Part shown: piece after piece, positions 1 to 5,330 of the stretch
How the letters are laid out: every line of letters begins with the position of its first letter
Numbering within the stretch: position 1 is the first letter of the stretch
Assembly: GCA_016209995.1 (NCBI GenBank)
Contig: JACQVC010000242.1
Location: 1-6,305 of the forward strand
Length of the DNA: 6,305 nt
Direction of reading: 5' to 3'
DNA from: Gemmatimonadota bacterium
Lineage (GTDB): Bacteria > Gemmatimonadota > Gemmatimonadetes > Longimicrobiales > Gaopeijiaceae
Translations under genes and position numbers: made by a program
Notes under the pieces: generated by a model
What the model was told of the DNA's origin: nothing
The model's input: only the letters and a program-made list of their open reading frames with translations
Databases searched by the model: none

Positions 1-212
1 AGAGCGGCGTCATCCCGAAGGACAAGGCCGACGACTACTGCATCATGGTCGGGGTCTTCATCCACTGGGAGGCGACCGACGACAAGAAGATCTACGACTA
101 CAATTACCAGGCGACCAAAGAGTCGATCCAGCGCGCGCTCGCCCAGAAGCCGAGCGTGAACGAAGTGATTGCCGGCGCCAAGACCGCCAAGCACCCGTTC
201 AGCCCCAAGTAA
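1..212 (+). CDS. fae: Formaldehyde-activating enzyme (Fae), C-terminal fragment
   Basis: Fae (5,6,7,8-tetrahydromethanopterin hydro-lyase) condenses formaldehyde with H4MPT to give methylene-H4MPT in the cytoplasm. Only the last 69 residues lie in the window, read from base 3 to the TAA at 210-212; the whole family is about 170 residues. The fragment carries typical C-terminal Fae signatures: the DDYCIMVGVFIHWEA stretch, then a KIYDYNYQATKESIQRAL helix, then a PSVNEVI segment and the terminal HPF motif. The N-terminal catalytic histidine known for the family lies outside the window and cannot be checked. The next gene encodes the enzyme that uses Fae's product, which supports the call. The family is recognised from memory of Fae sequences and the match is strong. 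What remains open is whether this is the catalytic Fae or one of the Fae-like paralogues; the methylene-H4MPT dehydrogenase next door favours the catalytic type. Confidence 0.93.
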   Translation, partial: SGVIPKDKADDYCIMVGVFIHWEATDDKKIYDYNYQATKESIQRALAQKPSVNEVIAGAKTAKHPFSPK

Positions 213-234
213 GCGGGCAGACTTCGGCAGGCTC

Positions 235-283
235 GGGCTCAGGGCGTGGGCGTGGCGCGGAGGCCGCGTTGCGTCCTGAGCCT
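235..283 (+). promoter_or_regulatory. Nested stem-loop after fae
   Basis: A 12-pair stem forms between 235-246 and 272-283, with two G-U wobbles (235/283 and 244/274) and the core GGCTCAGG paired with CCTGAGCC. Inside it lies a second 5-pair hairpin, CGCGG (256-260) with CCGCG (264-268). It starts 22 bases after the fae stop. No T-run follows, so it is not a standard intrinsic terminator. It could stabilise the 3' end of the fae transcript or weaken read-through to the next gene. The pairing is seen in the sequence; the function is inferred. Confidence 0.4.
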
Positions 284-298
284 TGACTGCACCACCGG

Positions 299-319
299 GC
301 GCCGGCCAGTCACCGGCGC
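299..319 (+). promoter_or_regulatory. Hairpin just upstream of the mtdA-like start
   Basis: A perfect 7-pair stem, GCGCCGG (299-305) with CCGGCGC (313-319), encloses a 7-base loop. It ends 15 bases before the GTG start at 335, in the region where a ribosome would begin to bind. The dehydrogenase gene has only a weak Shine-Dalgarno sequence, so the hairpin could affect its translation. In DNA this GC-rich such a stem can also arise by chance. Confidence 0.3.
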
Positions 320-334
320 GGTCGGGTCGTTCCC

Positions 335-1198
335 GTGCGCAACCTGCTCCTGCAACTCGACACGTCGCCGCACCCCAGCGTGTTCGACCGCGTGGTTGCC
401 CTTGACGGCGGCGCCGACGAGGTCATGAGCTACGGCGGCGTGACCGTGGACGCCGTGCGCGAGCTCGTGCACGGCGCGATCTTCACGCGCGGACCCAAGG
501 ATCTGCATCACACGGCCGTCTTCATCGGCGGCACCGACATGGCCGCCGGCGAGCGGTTGCTGGCGGCGGTGCAGAAGGCGTTCTTCGGCCCGCTGCGCGT
601 ATCGGTGATGCTCGACTCCAACGGCTCGAACACCACGGCCGTCGCCGCCGTCGCGCGGCTGCAGCAGGCGGCCGGCGACCTCACGGGCCGGCGCGCCGTC
701 GTCATCGCAGGGACCGGGCCGGTGGGCGTGCGGGCGGCAGGGCTGCTCGCCGCGGCGGGCGCCGACGTGGTCATCACGTCGCGCCGCCAGGAACCGGGTA
801 CCGCCGCGGCCGGGCGGATCCGGCAGCGCTTCGGCGGCGCGGTGCGTGCCCTCGTCGTGGCCGACACCTCGCACGCCGCGACGGCCCTCGAGGGCGCCGA
901 CATCCTGCTGAGCGCCGGCGCCGCCGGCGTCTGTCTGGTCCCGCACGAAGCCTGGGCCACACGCGCCGGCCTGCGCGCCGTCGCCGACGTCAACGCGGTT
1001 CCCCCCCTCGGCATCGAAGGGGTTGAGGTGACCGACAATGGGGCGGACCGCGATGGCATCGCCGCCTTCGGTGCGCTGGGCGTCGGGGGCCTGAAGATGA
1101 AGATTCACAAGGCGTGCATCGCGCGCCTGTTCGAGCGGAACGATCTCGTGCTCGACGCCGAGACGATCGCGGCGGTTGGACGGGCTGGGACAGGCTAG
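335..1198 (+). CDS. mtdA: NADP-type methylene-H4MPT / methylene-H4F dehydrogenase (MtdA-like)
   Basis: This cytoplasmic enzyme oxidises methylene-H4MPT (and, in characterised MtdA, also methylene-H4F) to the methenyl form while reducing NADP. The 287-residue length fits MtdA (about 288). The N-terminal part has LDTSPHPSVFD (9-18), DGGAD (24-28), GGTDMAAGER (65-74) and MLDSNGSNTTA (92-102). The Rossmann glycine motif AGTGPVG is at 125-131 and SRR at 149-151, after the second strand, is a plausible site for the NADP 2'-phosphate. DVNAVPPLGIEG (218-229) and FGALGVGGLKMKIHKACIARLF (245-266) follow. The DSNGSNTTA and GGLKMKIH segments resemble MtdA more than MtdB, which has a GSFTT-type segment. 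Start: GTG at 335 is the first usual start codon after the in-frame stop at 284, and it places the conserved N-terminus correctly. The Shine-Dalgarno is weak. The gene lies 122 bases after fae and 23 before the next gene. The family is certain; the MtdA subtype is likely. Confidence 0.88.
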   Translation: MRNLLLQLDTSPHPSVFDRVVALDGGADEVMSYGGVTVDAVRELVHGAIFTRGPKDLHHTAVFIGGTDMAAGERLLAAVQKAFFGPLRVSVMLDSNGSNTTAVAAVARLQQAAGDLTGRRAVVIAGTGPVGVRAAGLLAAAGADVVITSRRQEPGTAAAGRIRQRFGGAVRALVVADTSHAATALEGADILLSAGAAGVCLVPHEAWATRAGLRAVADVNAVPPLGIEGVEVTDNGADRDGIAAFGALGVGGLKMKIHKACIARLFERNDLVLDAETIAAVGRAGTG

Positions 1199-1207
1199 GG
1201 AGGAGCG

Positions 1208-1213
1208 AGGAGG
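1208..1213 (+). promoter_or_regulatory. Ribosome binding site deciding the DUF1464 start
   Basis: AGGAGG lies 8 bases before the GTG at 1222. It fixes the start there instead of at an in-frame ATG at 1114, which would overlap the preceding gene by 85 bases and add 36 residues of arginine-rich sequence unlike the family. Confidence 0.8.
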
Positions 1214-1221
1214 AGCTCGGC

Positions 1222-2316
1222 GTGCCTCGCGTCATCGGAATCGATCCCGGCACCGTCAGCGTGGACGTCTGCGGGCTCGACGAGGGGCGTGTGTTCCTGG
1301 ACCGGTCGCTGGCGACGTCCGAGGCGCTGGCCCACCCGTCGGTCCTCACCGATCTCATCAACGCGGCCGCGCCGCTCGACCTCGTGGCCGGACCCTCCGG
1401 CTACGGCTTGCCGCTCACCTCGGCGCGCGACCTCACGGAACACGATCTCCGACTGGCGTACCTGGCCGTCGAGGGTGAAGGCGGCGGTATCGCAGGACTC
1501 CGCTCGCTCATGCGCGCGCTGGCAAGCCCCGCGTGCCTGGCCCCGGTCGTGCTCACTCCGGGCGTGATCCATCTGCCGTCGGTGCCGGCCTGTCGCAAGG
1601 TAAACCGCGTGGACATGGGAACGGCCGACAAGGTGTGTGCGGCCGTGCTGGCAGTACGCGACCAGGCGGAACGCAGGGGCTGCCGCGAACGCGAGGTTTC
1701 GCTCATCCTGCTCGAGCTGGGCGGGGCGTTCACGGCGGTGCTCGCCGTCGAGGAGGGGCGCATCGTGGACGGCGCCGGTGGCTCGTCGGGTCCGCTCGGC
1801 GCGCAGGCGGCTGGCGCGCTCGATGGCGAGGTCGCGTTTCTGGCCGGGTCTATTTCGAAGGGGCTGCTGTTCGGGGGCGGCGCCGCCGCTGTGGCCGATG
1901 CGCCCGGCGCACCGGCCGAGACGCTTGCGGCACCGACAACGCCGCGCGGGCGGCTGGCTTGGGAGGCGTACCTGGAAGGTGCCGTGAAAGCGGTGGCGGC
2001 GCTCGCCGTGTCGGCGCCGTCTGCGCGCGAGGTCATTCTGTCGGGCAGGCTCGGGCGCCTGGCCGCGGTGCGCGACGAACTCGCGCGCCGGCTCGCGCGG
2101 TCCGGTCACGACCTCTCGATTCAGGTCCTGACGGGTTTTGCGACTGTGGCCGGGCAGGCGGCCCAGGGCGCGGCCCTCGTGGCCGACGGCCTGGCGGGCG
2201 GGCGCGCCGCCACGCTGGTCGAGGTGATGGGGCTGCGCGACGCGCGCGGGACCATCCTCGACCATCTGCACGTCATTTCGCCGGCTGCGGCGCGGGCGCG
2301 CCTGGGAATCACCTGA
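1222..2316 (+). CDS. DUF1464 family protein (ASKHA fold, 'predicted butyrate kinase')
   Basis: This 364-residue protein belongs to DUF1464 (COG2441), known mainly from archaea. It is labelled a predicted butyrate kinase from its acetate/sugar-kinase/Hsp70 (ASKHA) fold, but no reaction is established to my knowledge. The N-terminus RVIGIDPGT (3-11) is a first phosphate-binding loop. GPSGYGLPL (57-65), NRVDMGTADK (128-137), LELGGAFTAVLAV (164-176, second phosphate loop) and ILSGRLGRL (272-280, adenosine region) match the fold in order. There is no signal peptide or membrane segment, so it is cytoplasmic. GTG at 1222 has a strong AGGAGG site and begins exactly at the family's N-terminus. It sits 23 bases after the dehydrogenase and one base before an ATP-grasp gene, so the genes are probably one operon. 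Inference: it phosphorylates or handles an intermediate in H4MPT or methanofuran-type cofactor synthesis. A real butyrate kinase role has no support from this context. Confidence 0.82.
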   Translation: MPRVIGIDPGTVSVDVCGLDEGRVFLDRSLATSEALAHPSVLTDLINAAAPLDLVAGPSGYGLPLTSARDLTEHDLRLAYLAVEGEGGGIAGLRSLMRALASPACLAPVVLTPGVIHLPSVPACRKVNRVDMGTADKVCAAVLAVRDQAERRGCREREVSLILLELGGAFTAVLAVEEGRIVDGAGGSSGPLGAQAAGALDGEVAFLAGSISKGLLFGGGAAAVADAPGAPAETLAAPTTPRGRLAWEAYLEGAVKAVAALAVSAPSAREVILSGRLGRLAAVRDELARRLARSGHDLSIQVLTGFATVAGQAAQGAALVADGLAGGRAATLVEVMGLRDARGTILDHLHVISPAAARARLGIT

Positions 2317-2317
2317 G

Positions 2318-3493
2318 ATGCGCCTGCTCGTTGCCGGCTTGTCGGCCCGAGCCGCCGCCGAATCGGCGGCGCGCGCCGGGTTCGACGTGACAGCGGTCGA
2401 CGCCTTCAGCGACCTCGATCAACACGCGGCGGTGCGCTGCCTTGCGCCCGTGCGGCCATTCACGGCCAGGGCCGCGGCGCGCGCGGCACGCGGCGTGGCA
2501 TGCGACGCGGTCATGTACCTGGCCAACTTCGAGAACCATCCGGACGCGGTGAAGACACTGGCCGAGGGACGAACGCTCTGGGGGAATTCGCCGGCCGTGC
2601 TCCGGCGCGTCCGCGATCCGCGCCGCCTCAAGCGGGCGCTCGAGCAGCGCGGCATCGCCGCGCCCGCCCTCGCGGCGGAGGGGTCAGCCTCCCCCGGGGG
2701 GGCTGACCCCTCCCGAAGCGCCCGGAGCTGGCTGATTAAGCCGCTCCGGTCTGGCGGCGGCCACGCCGTCCGGCCCTGGCGTCCGGGCACGGTGGTGCCG
2801 CCAGGCTGTTATCTGCAGGAGGTCGTTGAAGGGACGCCCGGTTCGGCGGCATTTGTCGCCGCCGGAGGCCGCGCGGAGCTCCTCGGCGTCTTCCGCATCC
2901 TGGTCGGCGACCGGGCTTTCGGTGCGGAGGGTTTCCGGTACTGCGGCAACATTCTGGCCCCGGCCGGCCACGCGCCGGTGCCCGACGACGAGGCGCTGGT
3001 GAACGCGGCAGGTGCCATGGCCACGGCCCTTGCCGACGCGTTCGGGCTGGTCGGCGTCAACGGCGTCGATTTCGTGGCCCGCGCCGGCGTGATGCACCCC
3101 ATCGAGGTGAACCCGCGCTGGTCGGCGTCGATGGAGCTCGTCGAGCGCGCCTACGGGCTTTCGGTGTTCGCCGCGCACGCGGCTGCCTGCGCCGACGGCA
3201 CCTTGCCGGCCTTCGACCTTGCCGCGGCGCGCCGGCGCGCCGGCGCCGTCGGCAAGGCCGTGGTGTTCGCCCGGCGGGACGTGACCATGGGCAACACGTG
3301 CGGGTGGCTCGACGATGGGAGCGTCCGCGACGTGCCGCGCCCGGGCCAACGGATTGCCGCCGGCCGGCCGATTTGTACCGTGTTTGCCACCGGCCCGGAC
3401 GCGGCGGCCTGTCAGGCCGGCCTCGTGCGCCGCGCCGAGCGCGTGTACGCCGCGCTCGCCGCGCCCGAAAGAACCGGCCCGGAGGTACTGTAG
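2318..3493 (+). CDS. ATP-grasp family ligase of an H4MPT-linked C1 cluster (ORF17-like)
   Basis: This 391-residue cytoplasmic protein is an ATP-grasp enzyme, a fold that makes an acyl-phosphate and joins it to an amine or thiol. The N-terminal domain (1-100) is Rossmann-like, with YLANFENHP at 67-75. Ligase signatures follow: WLIKPLRSGGG (138-148) with the ATP-binding lysine 141 and glycine loop, YLQEVVEG (165-172), GVNGVDFV (246-253) and PIEVNPRWSASMEL (261-274) with metal-binding Glu263 and Asn265 and Arg267. The C-terminal region (310-380) has KAVVFARRDV and GRPICTVFATG. ATP-grasp proteins such as ORF17 of methylotrophs and MfnD of methanogens occur in H4MPT or methanofuran biosynthesis. 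The exact orthology is not proven here. ATG 2318 starts one base after the preceding stop with only a weak Shine-Dalgarno, implying translational coupling. A palindrome at 2677-2713 adds residues 120-132 before the ATP-binding lysine. Confidence 0.85.
   Translation: MRLLVAGLSARAAAESAARAGFDVTAVDAFSDLDQHAAVRCLAPVRPFTARAAARAARGVACDAVMYLANFENHPDAVKTLAEGRTLWGNSPAVLRRVRDPRRLKRALEQRGIAAPALAAEGSASPGGADPSRSARSWLIKPLRSGGGHAVRPWRPGTVVPPGCYLQEVVEGTPGSAAFVAAGGRAELLGVFRILVGDRAFGAEGFRYCGNILAPAGHAPVPDDEALVNAAGAMATALADAFGLVGVNGVDFVARAGVMHPIEVNPRWSASMELVERAYGLSVFAAHAAACADGTLPAFDLAAARRRAGAVGKAVVFARRDVTMGNTCGWLDDGSVRDVPRPGQRIAAGRPICTVFATGPDAAACQAGLVRRAERVYAALAAPERTGPEVL
2677..2713. repeat. Palindromic element inserted in frame in the ATP-grasp gene
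   Basis: GGAGGGGTCAGCC (2677-2689) and its exact reverse complement GGCTGACCCCTCC (2701-2713) flank an 11-base centre made of one T, five C and five G. It looks like a REP-like mobile palindrome, not ordinary coding sequence. It is read in frame as roughly residues 120-132 (EGSASPGGADPS), a low-complexity loop between the N-terminal domain and the ATP-binding lysine segment. There is only one copy in this window. The perfect arms are seen directly; the dispersed-repeat nature is inferred. Confidence 0.7.
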
Positions 3494-3496
3494 AAT
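3491..3496 (+). promoter_or_regulatory. Possible -10 element for the methyltransferase gene
   Basis: TAGAAT overlaps the ATP-grasp stop codon and sits 20 bases before the ATG at 3517, in the right place for a short leader. No convincing -35 hexamer lies 16-18 bases upstream. It would give the envelope gene its own promoter, separate from the C1 operon. Confidence 0.28.
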
Positions 3497-3505
3497 CCGG
3501 TCATC

Positions 3506-3511
3506 GAGGAG
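3506..3511 (+). promoter_or_regulatory. Ribosome binding site deciding the methyltransferase start
   Basis: GAGGAG lies 5 bases before ATG 3517. This start begins a clean signal peptide. The same frame is open upstream inside the ATP-grasp gene, but that extension is arginine-rich shadow sequence. Confidence 0.75.
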
Positions 3512-3516
3512 CGACC

Positions 3517-4341
3517 ATGAAAGTGACGCGTCACGCAGGCGGACTGGTGTTGGTGGTCTGGAGTGTGCTGGCGGCGGTTCTGGCGGCGCAGGGACAGGAG
3601 CCGTTCACGCCGGTGGTGGGGCAGGAGGGGAAGGACGTGGTCTGGGTGCCCACGCCCCCGTCCCTGGTGGAGAAGATGCTCGACATGGCCGAAGTCACGC
3701 CGCAGGACTTCGTCGTGGATCTCGGCTCGGGCGACGGGCGCAACGTCGTCGCCGCGGCCAAACGCGGTGCCCGTGCACTCGGCGTCGAGTACAACCCCGA
3801 CATGGTGGAGCTGTCGCGGCGGAACGCGGCGGAAGCCGGGGTCGGCGACCGCGCCACGTTCGTGCAGGGCGACATGTTCGAGGCCGACTTCTCGAAGGCG
3901 ACGGTGCTGGCGCTGTTTCTGCTGCCCGACAACCTGCGACGGCTCACGCCCAAGTTTCTCGATCTCCAGCCGGGGACCCGCATCGTGGGCAACACGTTCG
4001 GCATCGGCGACTGGCTGCCCGACGCGACCGAGCGATCGGAGGACAACTGCGAGAGCTGGTGTACGGCGCTCCTGTGGATTGTGCCGGCCAAGGTGGAGGG
4101 GGTGTGGCGGCTGGAGGATGGCGATCTGGCGCTCACGCAGAGCTTTCAGATGGTGTCGGGCACGCTCACGGCGGAGGGGGTGGCGACACCCATTGTCGAC
4201 GGACGGCTGCGCGGCCGGGACATCAGCTTTGCCGCGGTCGGGGCCGCGTACACCGGGCGCATCAGCGGCGACACGATGAGCGGCACGGTCACTGATGGAT
4301 CGGCCAGCCGCGCGTGGAGCGCGAAGCGCGCTCCGCGCTGA
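3517..4341 (+). CDS. Secreted class I SAM-dependent methyltransferase-like protein
   Basis: This 274-residue protein begins with a Sec signal peptide: MKVTRH, a hydrophobic core (residues 8-24), and a likely cleavage after the alanines before Gln25-Gly-Gln-Glu. A class I methyltransferase domain follows. VWVPTPPSLVEKMLDMAEV (42-60) is the lead-in typical of this family, VVDLGSGDGRNV (66-77) is motif I, GVEYNPDMVELS (89-100) holds the acidic residue that binds the SAM ribose, and GDMFEADF (118-125) and LFLLPDNLRRL (133-143) complete the core. Residues 190-271 form a second, beta-rich domain with repeated GxL, GRL and GRI strands ending in WSAKR. The YVPTP-type lead-in resembles bacterial relatives of the FAM173 lysine methyltransferases. 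The substrate is unknown. Export of a SAM-binding enzyme is odd because SAM is not known as a periplasmic cofactor. The gene is 23 bases from the C1 operon and convergent with the next gene. Confidence 0.85.
   Translation: MKVTRHAGGLVLVVWSVLAAVLAAQGQEPFTPVVGQEGKDVVWVPTPPSLVEKMLDMAEVTPQDFVVDLGSGDGRNVVAAAKRGARALGVEYNPDMVELSRRNAAEAGVGDRATFVQGDMFEADFSKATVLALFLLPDNLRRLTPKFLDLQPGTRIVGNTFGIGDWLPDATERSEDNCESWCTALLWIVPAKVEGVWRLEDGDLALTQSFQMVSGTLTAEGVATPIVDGRLRGRDISFAAVGAAYTGRISGDTMSGTVTDGSASRAWSAKRAPR
4316..4334. terminator. Hairpin at the convergent gene ends, weak terminator candidate
   Basis: GGAGCGCG (4316-4323) pairs with CGCGCTCC (4327-4334) around a 3-base AAG loop, within the last codons of the methyltransferase gene. 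A TTTT run lies 12 bases further on (4347-4350), too far for a standard intrinsic terminator. The two convergent genes are 11 bases apart, so any shared terminator must lie in coding sequence such as this. Confidence 0.3.
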
Positions 4342-4352
4342 CCTCCTTTTCG

Positions 4353-5138
4353 TTACCGGGACGGCTCCGCGACGGGGAAGGAAAAGCTCAGCTCGGGATC
4401 GAACCGGTACGCCCTGCGCTCGACCGACGAGATGACGCCCGCAACACCGGCGGTCAGCCGATTGGCCTCGTCCTGGCCGAACGTCCGTTCGAGGGCGCCC
4501 GGAAAGGCGAGTTCGCTCAGGCTGTCGAGATTCTCCACGATCTGCCAGGCCGCCGGCGCCCCGAGCACGCGCTGGTAGACGCCGACCACGACGCCGCTCT
4601 TGGCCATCGTCGGGAGCGTCCGGCGCAGGAACGCCTCGAACTTGGGCCCGCGGCCCGGGGCGACGGCCATCGTCGTCACGAGCGCGAACGGACGCAGCGC
4701 CTCTCCAACACTCAGGTCGGTCCGCTGGCGGATGGCCGTCGTCTGCCGGCTCATGATGCACTCGCGCAGCTTTTCGCGAAGGCGCTCCGCCTTGCGCGGA
4801 TCGAGCACGCGGCCGAACATATCGCCCGCGTCGAAGAACGCGAAGTCGCGGATCGGCGTGACCAGCATCACTTCATAGGTGTTCCCGAACTCCGCCGTCC
4901 GCCACGCGGCGCGTGACGCGATGCCCGCCTTCTGGAGCACCGGGGGAACTTCGTCCCGCTCGATTTCCCGGAATTGCACCCACTTCTCGGGCCTGACCTG
5001 GACAGTATCCACGCGCAGCCAACCCTGCAGAGCGCTGGCCTGGGCCTGAACCGGCGTGCGGGCGGCGAGGCCAAGCCCGAGAGCGGTCGTGGTCGCGCCG
5101 ACCAGCGCCAGCCGTGTCGTTGTCCCGATGCGGCGCAT
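4353..5138 (-). CDS. Secreted protein of unknown function with two alpha-beta repeats
   Basis: I do not recognise a named family. The 261-residue product has a signal peptide: MRRIGTTTR, a hydrophobic stretch (residues 10-26), and an AQA cleavage site at 32-34. Two similar segments follow. Repeat 1 (about 40-95) reads VDTVQVRPEKWVQF and later PPVLQKAGI. Repeat 2 (about 149-205) reads VTTMAVAPGRGPKF and later LPTMAKSGV. Both have a strand ending in V-x-P, a helix with a central Phe, then P-x-x-x-K-(A/S)-G before the next strand. This pattern is like the ferredoxin-type dimeric alpha/beta-barrel folds (NIPSNAP, ABM-like); that fold call is inference. The C-terminus after 240 is short and polar. 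The start at 5138 has a strong Shine-Dalgarno and begins the signal peptide. It probably acts in the periplasm or outside the cell. Confidence 0.75.
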   Translation of the reverse strand: MRRIGTTTRLALVGATTTALGLGLAARTPVQAQASALQGWLRVDTVQVRPEKWVQFREIERDEVPPVLQKAGIASRAAWRTAEFGNTYEVMLVTPIRDFAFFDAGDMFGRVLDPRKAERLREKLRECIMSRQTTAIRQRTDLSVGEALRPFALVTTMAVAPGRGPKFEAFLRRTLPTMAKSGVVVGVYQRVLGAPAAWQIVENLDSLSELAFPGALERTFGQDEANRLTAGVAGVISSVERRAYRFDPELSFSFPVAEPSR

Positions 5139-5144
5139 GTGATG

Positions 5145-5150
5145 CCTCCT
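5145..5150 (-). promoter_or_regulatory. Ribosome binding site of the secreted 261-residue protein
   Basis: Read on the minus strand this is AGGAGG, 6 bases before ATG 5138. It rules out an in-frame ATG at 5225, which would add 29 residues translated from the repeat region and bury the signal peptide. Confidence 0.8.
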
Positions 5151-5159
5151 CGATTGACT

Positions 5160-5257
5160 CGTGGGGCCCCTGCCCCCCACCAAGCGGCTCTTCGTTTGGA
5201 TGGCGGGGACCCCGCACCCCGCCAAGCGGTTTCGCCCGTGGGGGCCCGGCGCCCTCC
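5160..5257. repeat. Degenerate GC-rich direct repeats
   Basis: Two copies of a unit of about 35 bases lie at 5160-5194 and 5202-5234, and a partial, weaker third begins at 5237. Shared parts are a GGGG-CCCC palindromic core, a run of C, and the block CCAAGCGG followed by a T-rich TTCG end. On the minus strand copies 1 and 2 share CCGCTTGG. Each unit can fold into a small GC hairpin. This may be a dispersed intergenic repeat of the genome; no coding function is evident. Confidence 0.6.
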
Positions 5258-5294
5258 GTCGCTCTCCGCACGCCCCGCCCCCGCGCCGTTCGCC

Positions 5295-5314
5295 GCCCGC
5301 GTGAGGTCGCGGGC
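5295..5314 (-). terminator. Hairpin downstream of the DUF5916-like gene
   Basis: GCCCGCG (5295-5301) pairs with CGCGGGC (5308-5314) around a 6-base loop, 16 bases past the minus-strand stop at 5331. There is no T-run on the minus strand afterwards, so it may only protect the transcript end or act with Rho. Confidence 0.35.
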
Positions 5315-5330
5315 TCCCCGGGGTGATCCG

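Noticed and set aside
283..311. TTGACT as a -35 element upstream of mtdA
   Set aside because: No acceptable -10 lies 16-18 bases downstream; that region is the GC hairpin.
239..1108. Long minus-strand reading frame opposite the mtdA-like gene
   Set aside because: It is rich in Arg, Gly, Ala and His with no recognisable domain, and mirrors a strongly supported gene. Such antisense frames are common in GC-rich DNA.
1114..1221. N-terminal extension of the DUF1464 protein from an ATG at 1114
   Set aside because: It would overlap the dehydrogenase gene, is Arg-rich, and is not needed; GTG 1222 has a strong ribosome binding site and matches the family start.
3221..3247. Palindromic GGCGCGCCGG-type run in the ATP-grasp gene
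   Set aside because: It is explained by consecutive Ala and Arg codons with GC-only choice, and has no distinct arms and loop.
3412..4761. 449-codon minus-strand open frame crossing the convergent junction
   Set aside because: It runs antisense to the methyltransferase and out of frame through the secreted protein gene, and its product is low-complexity and Arg-rich.
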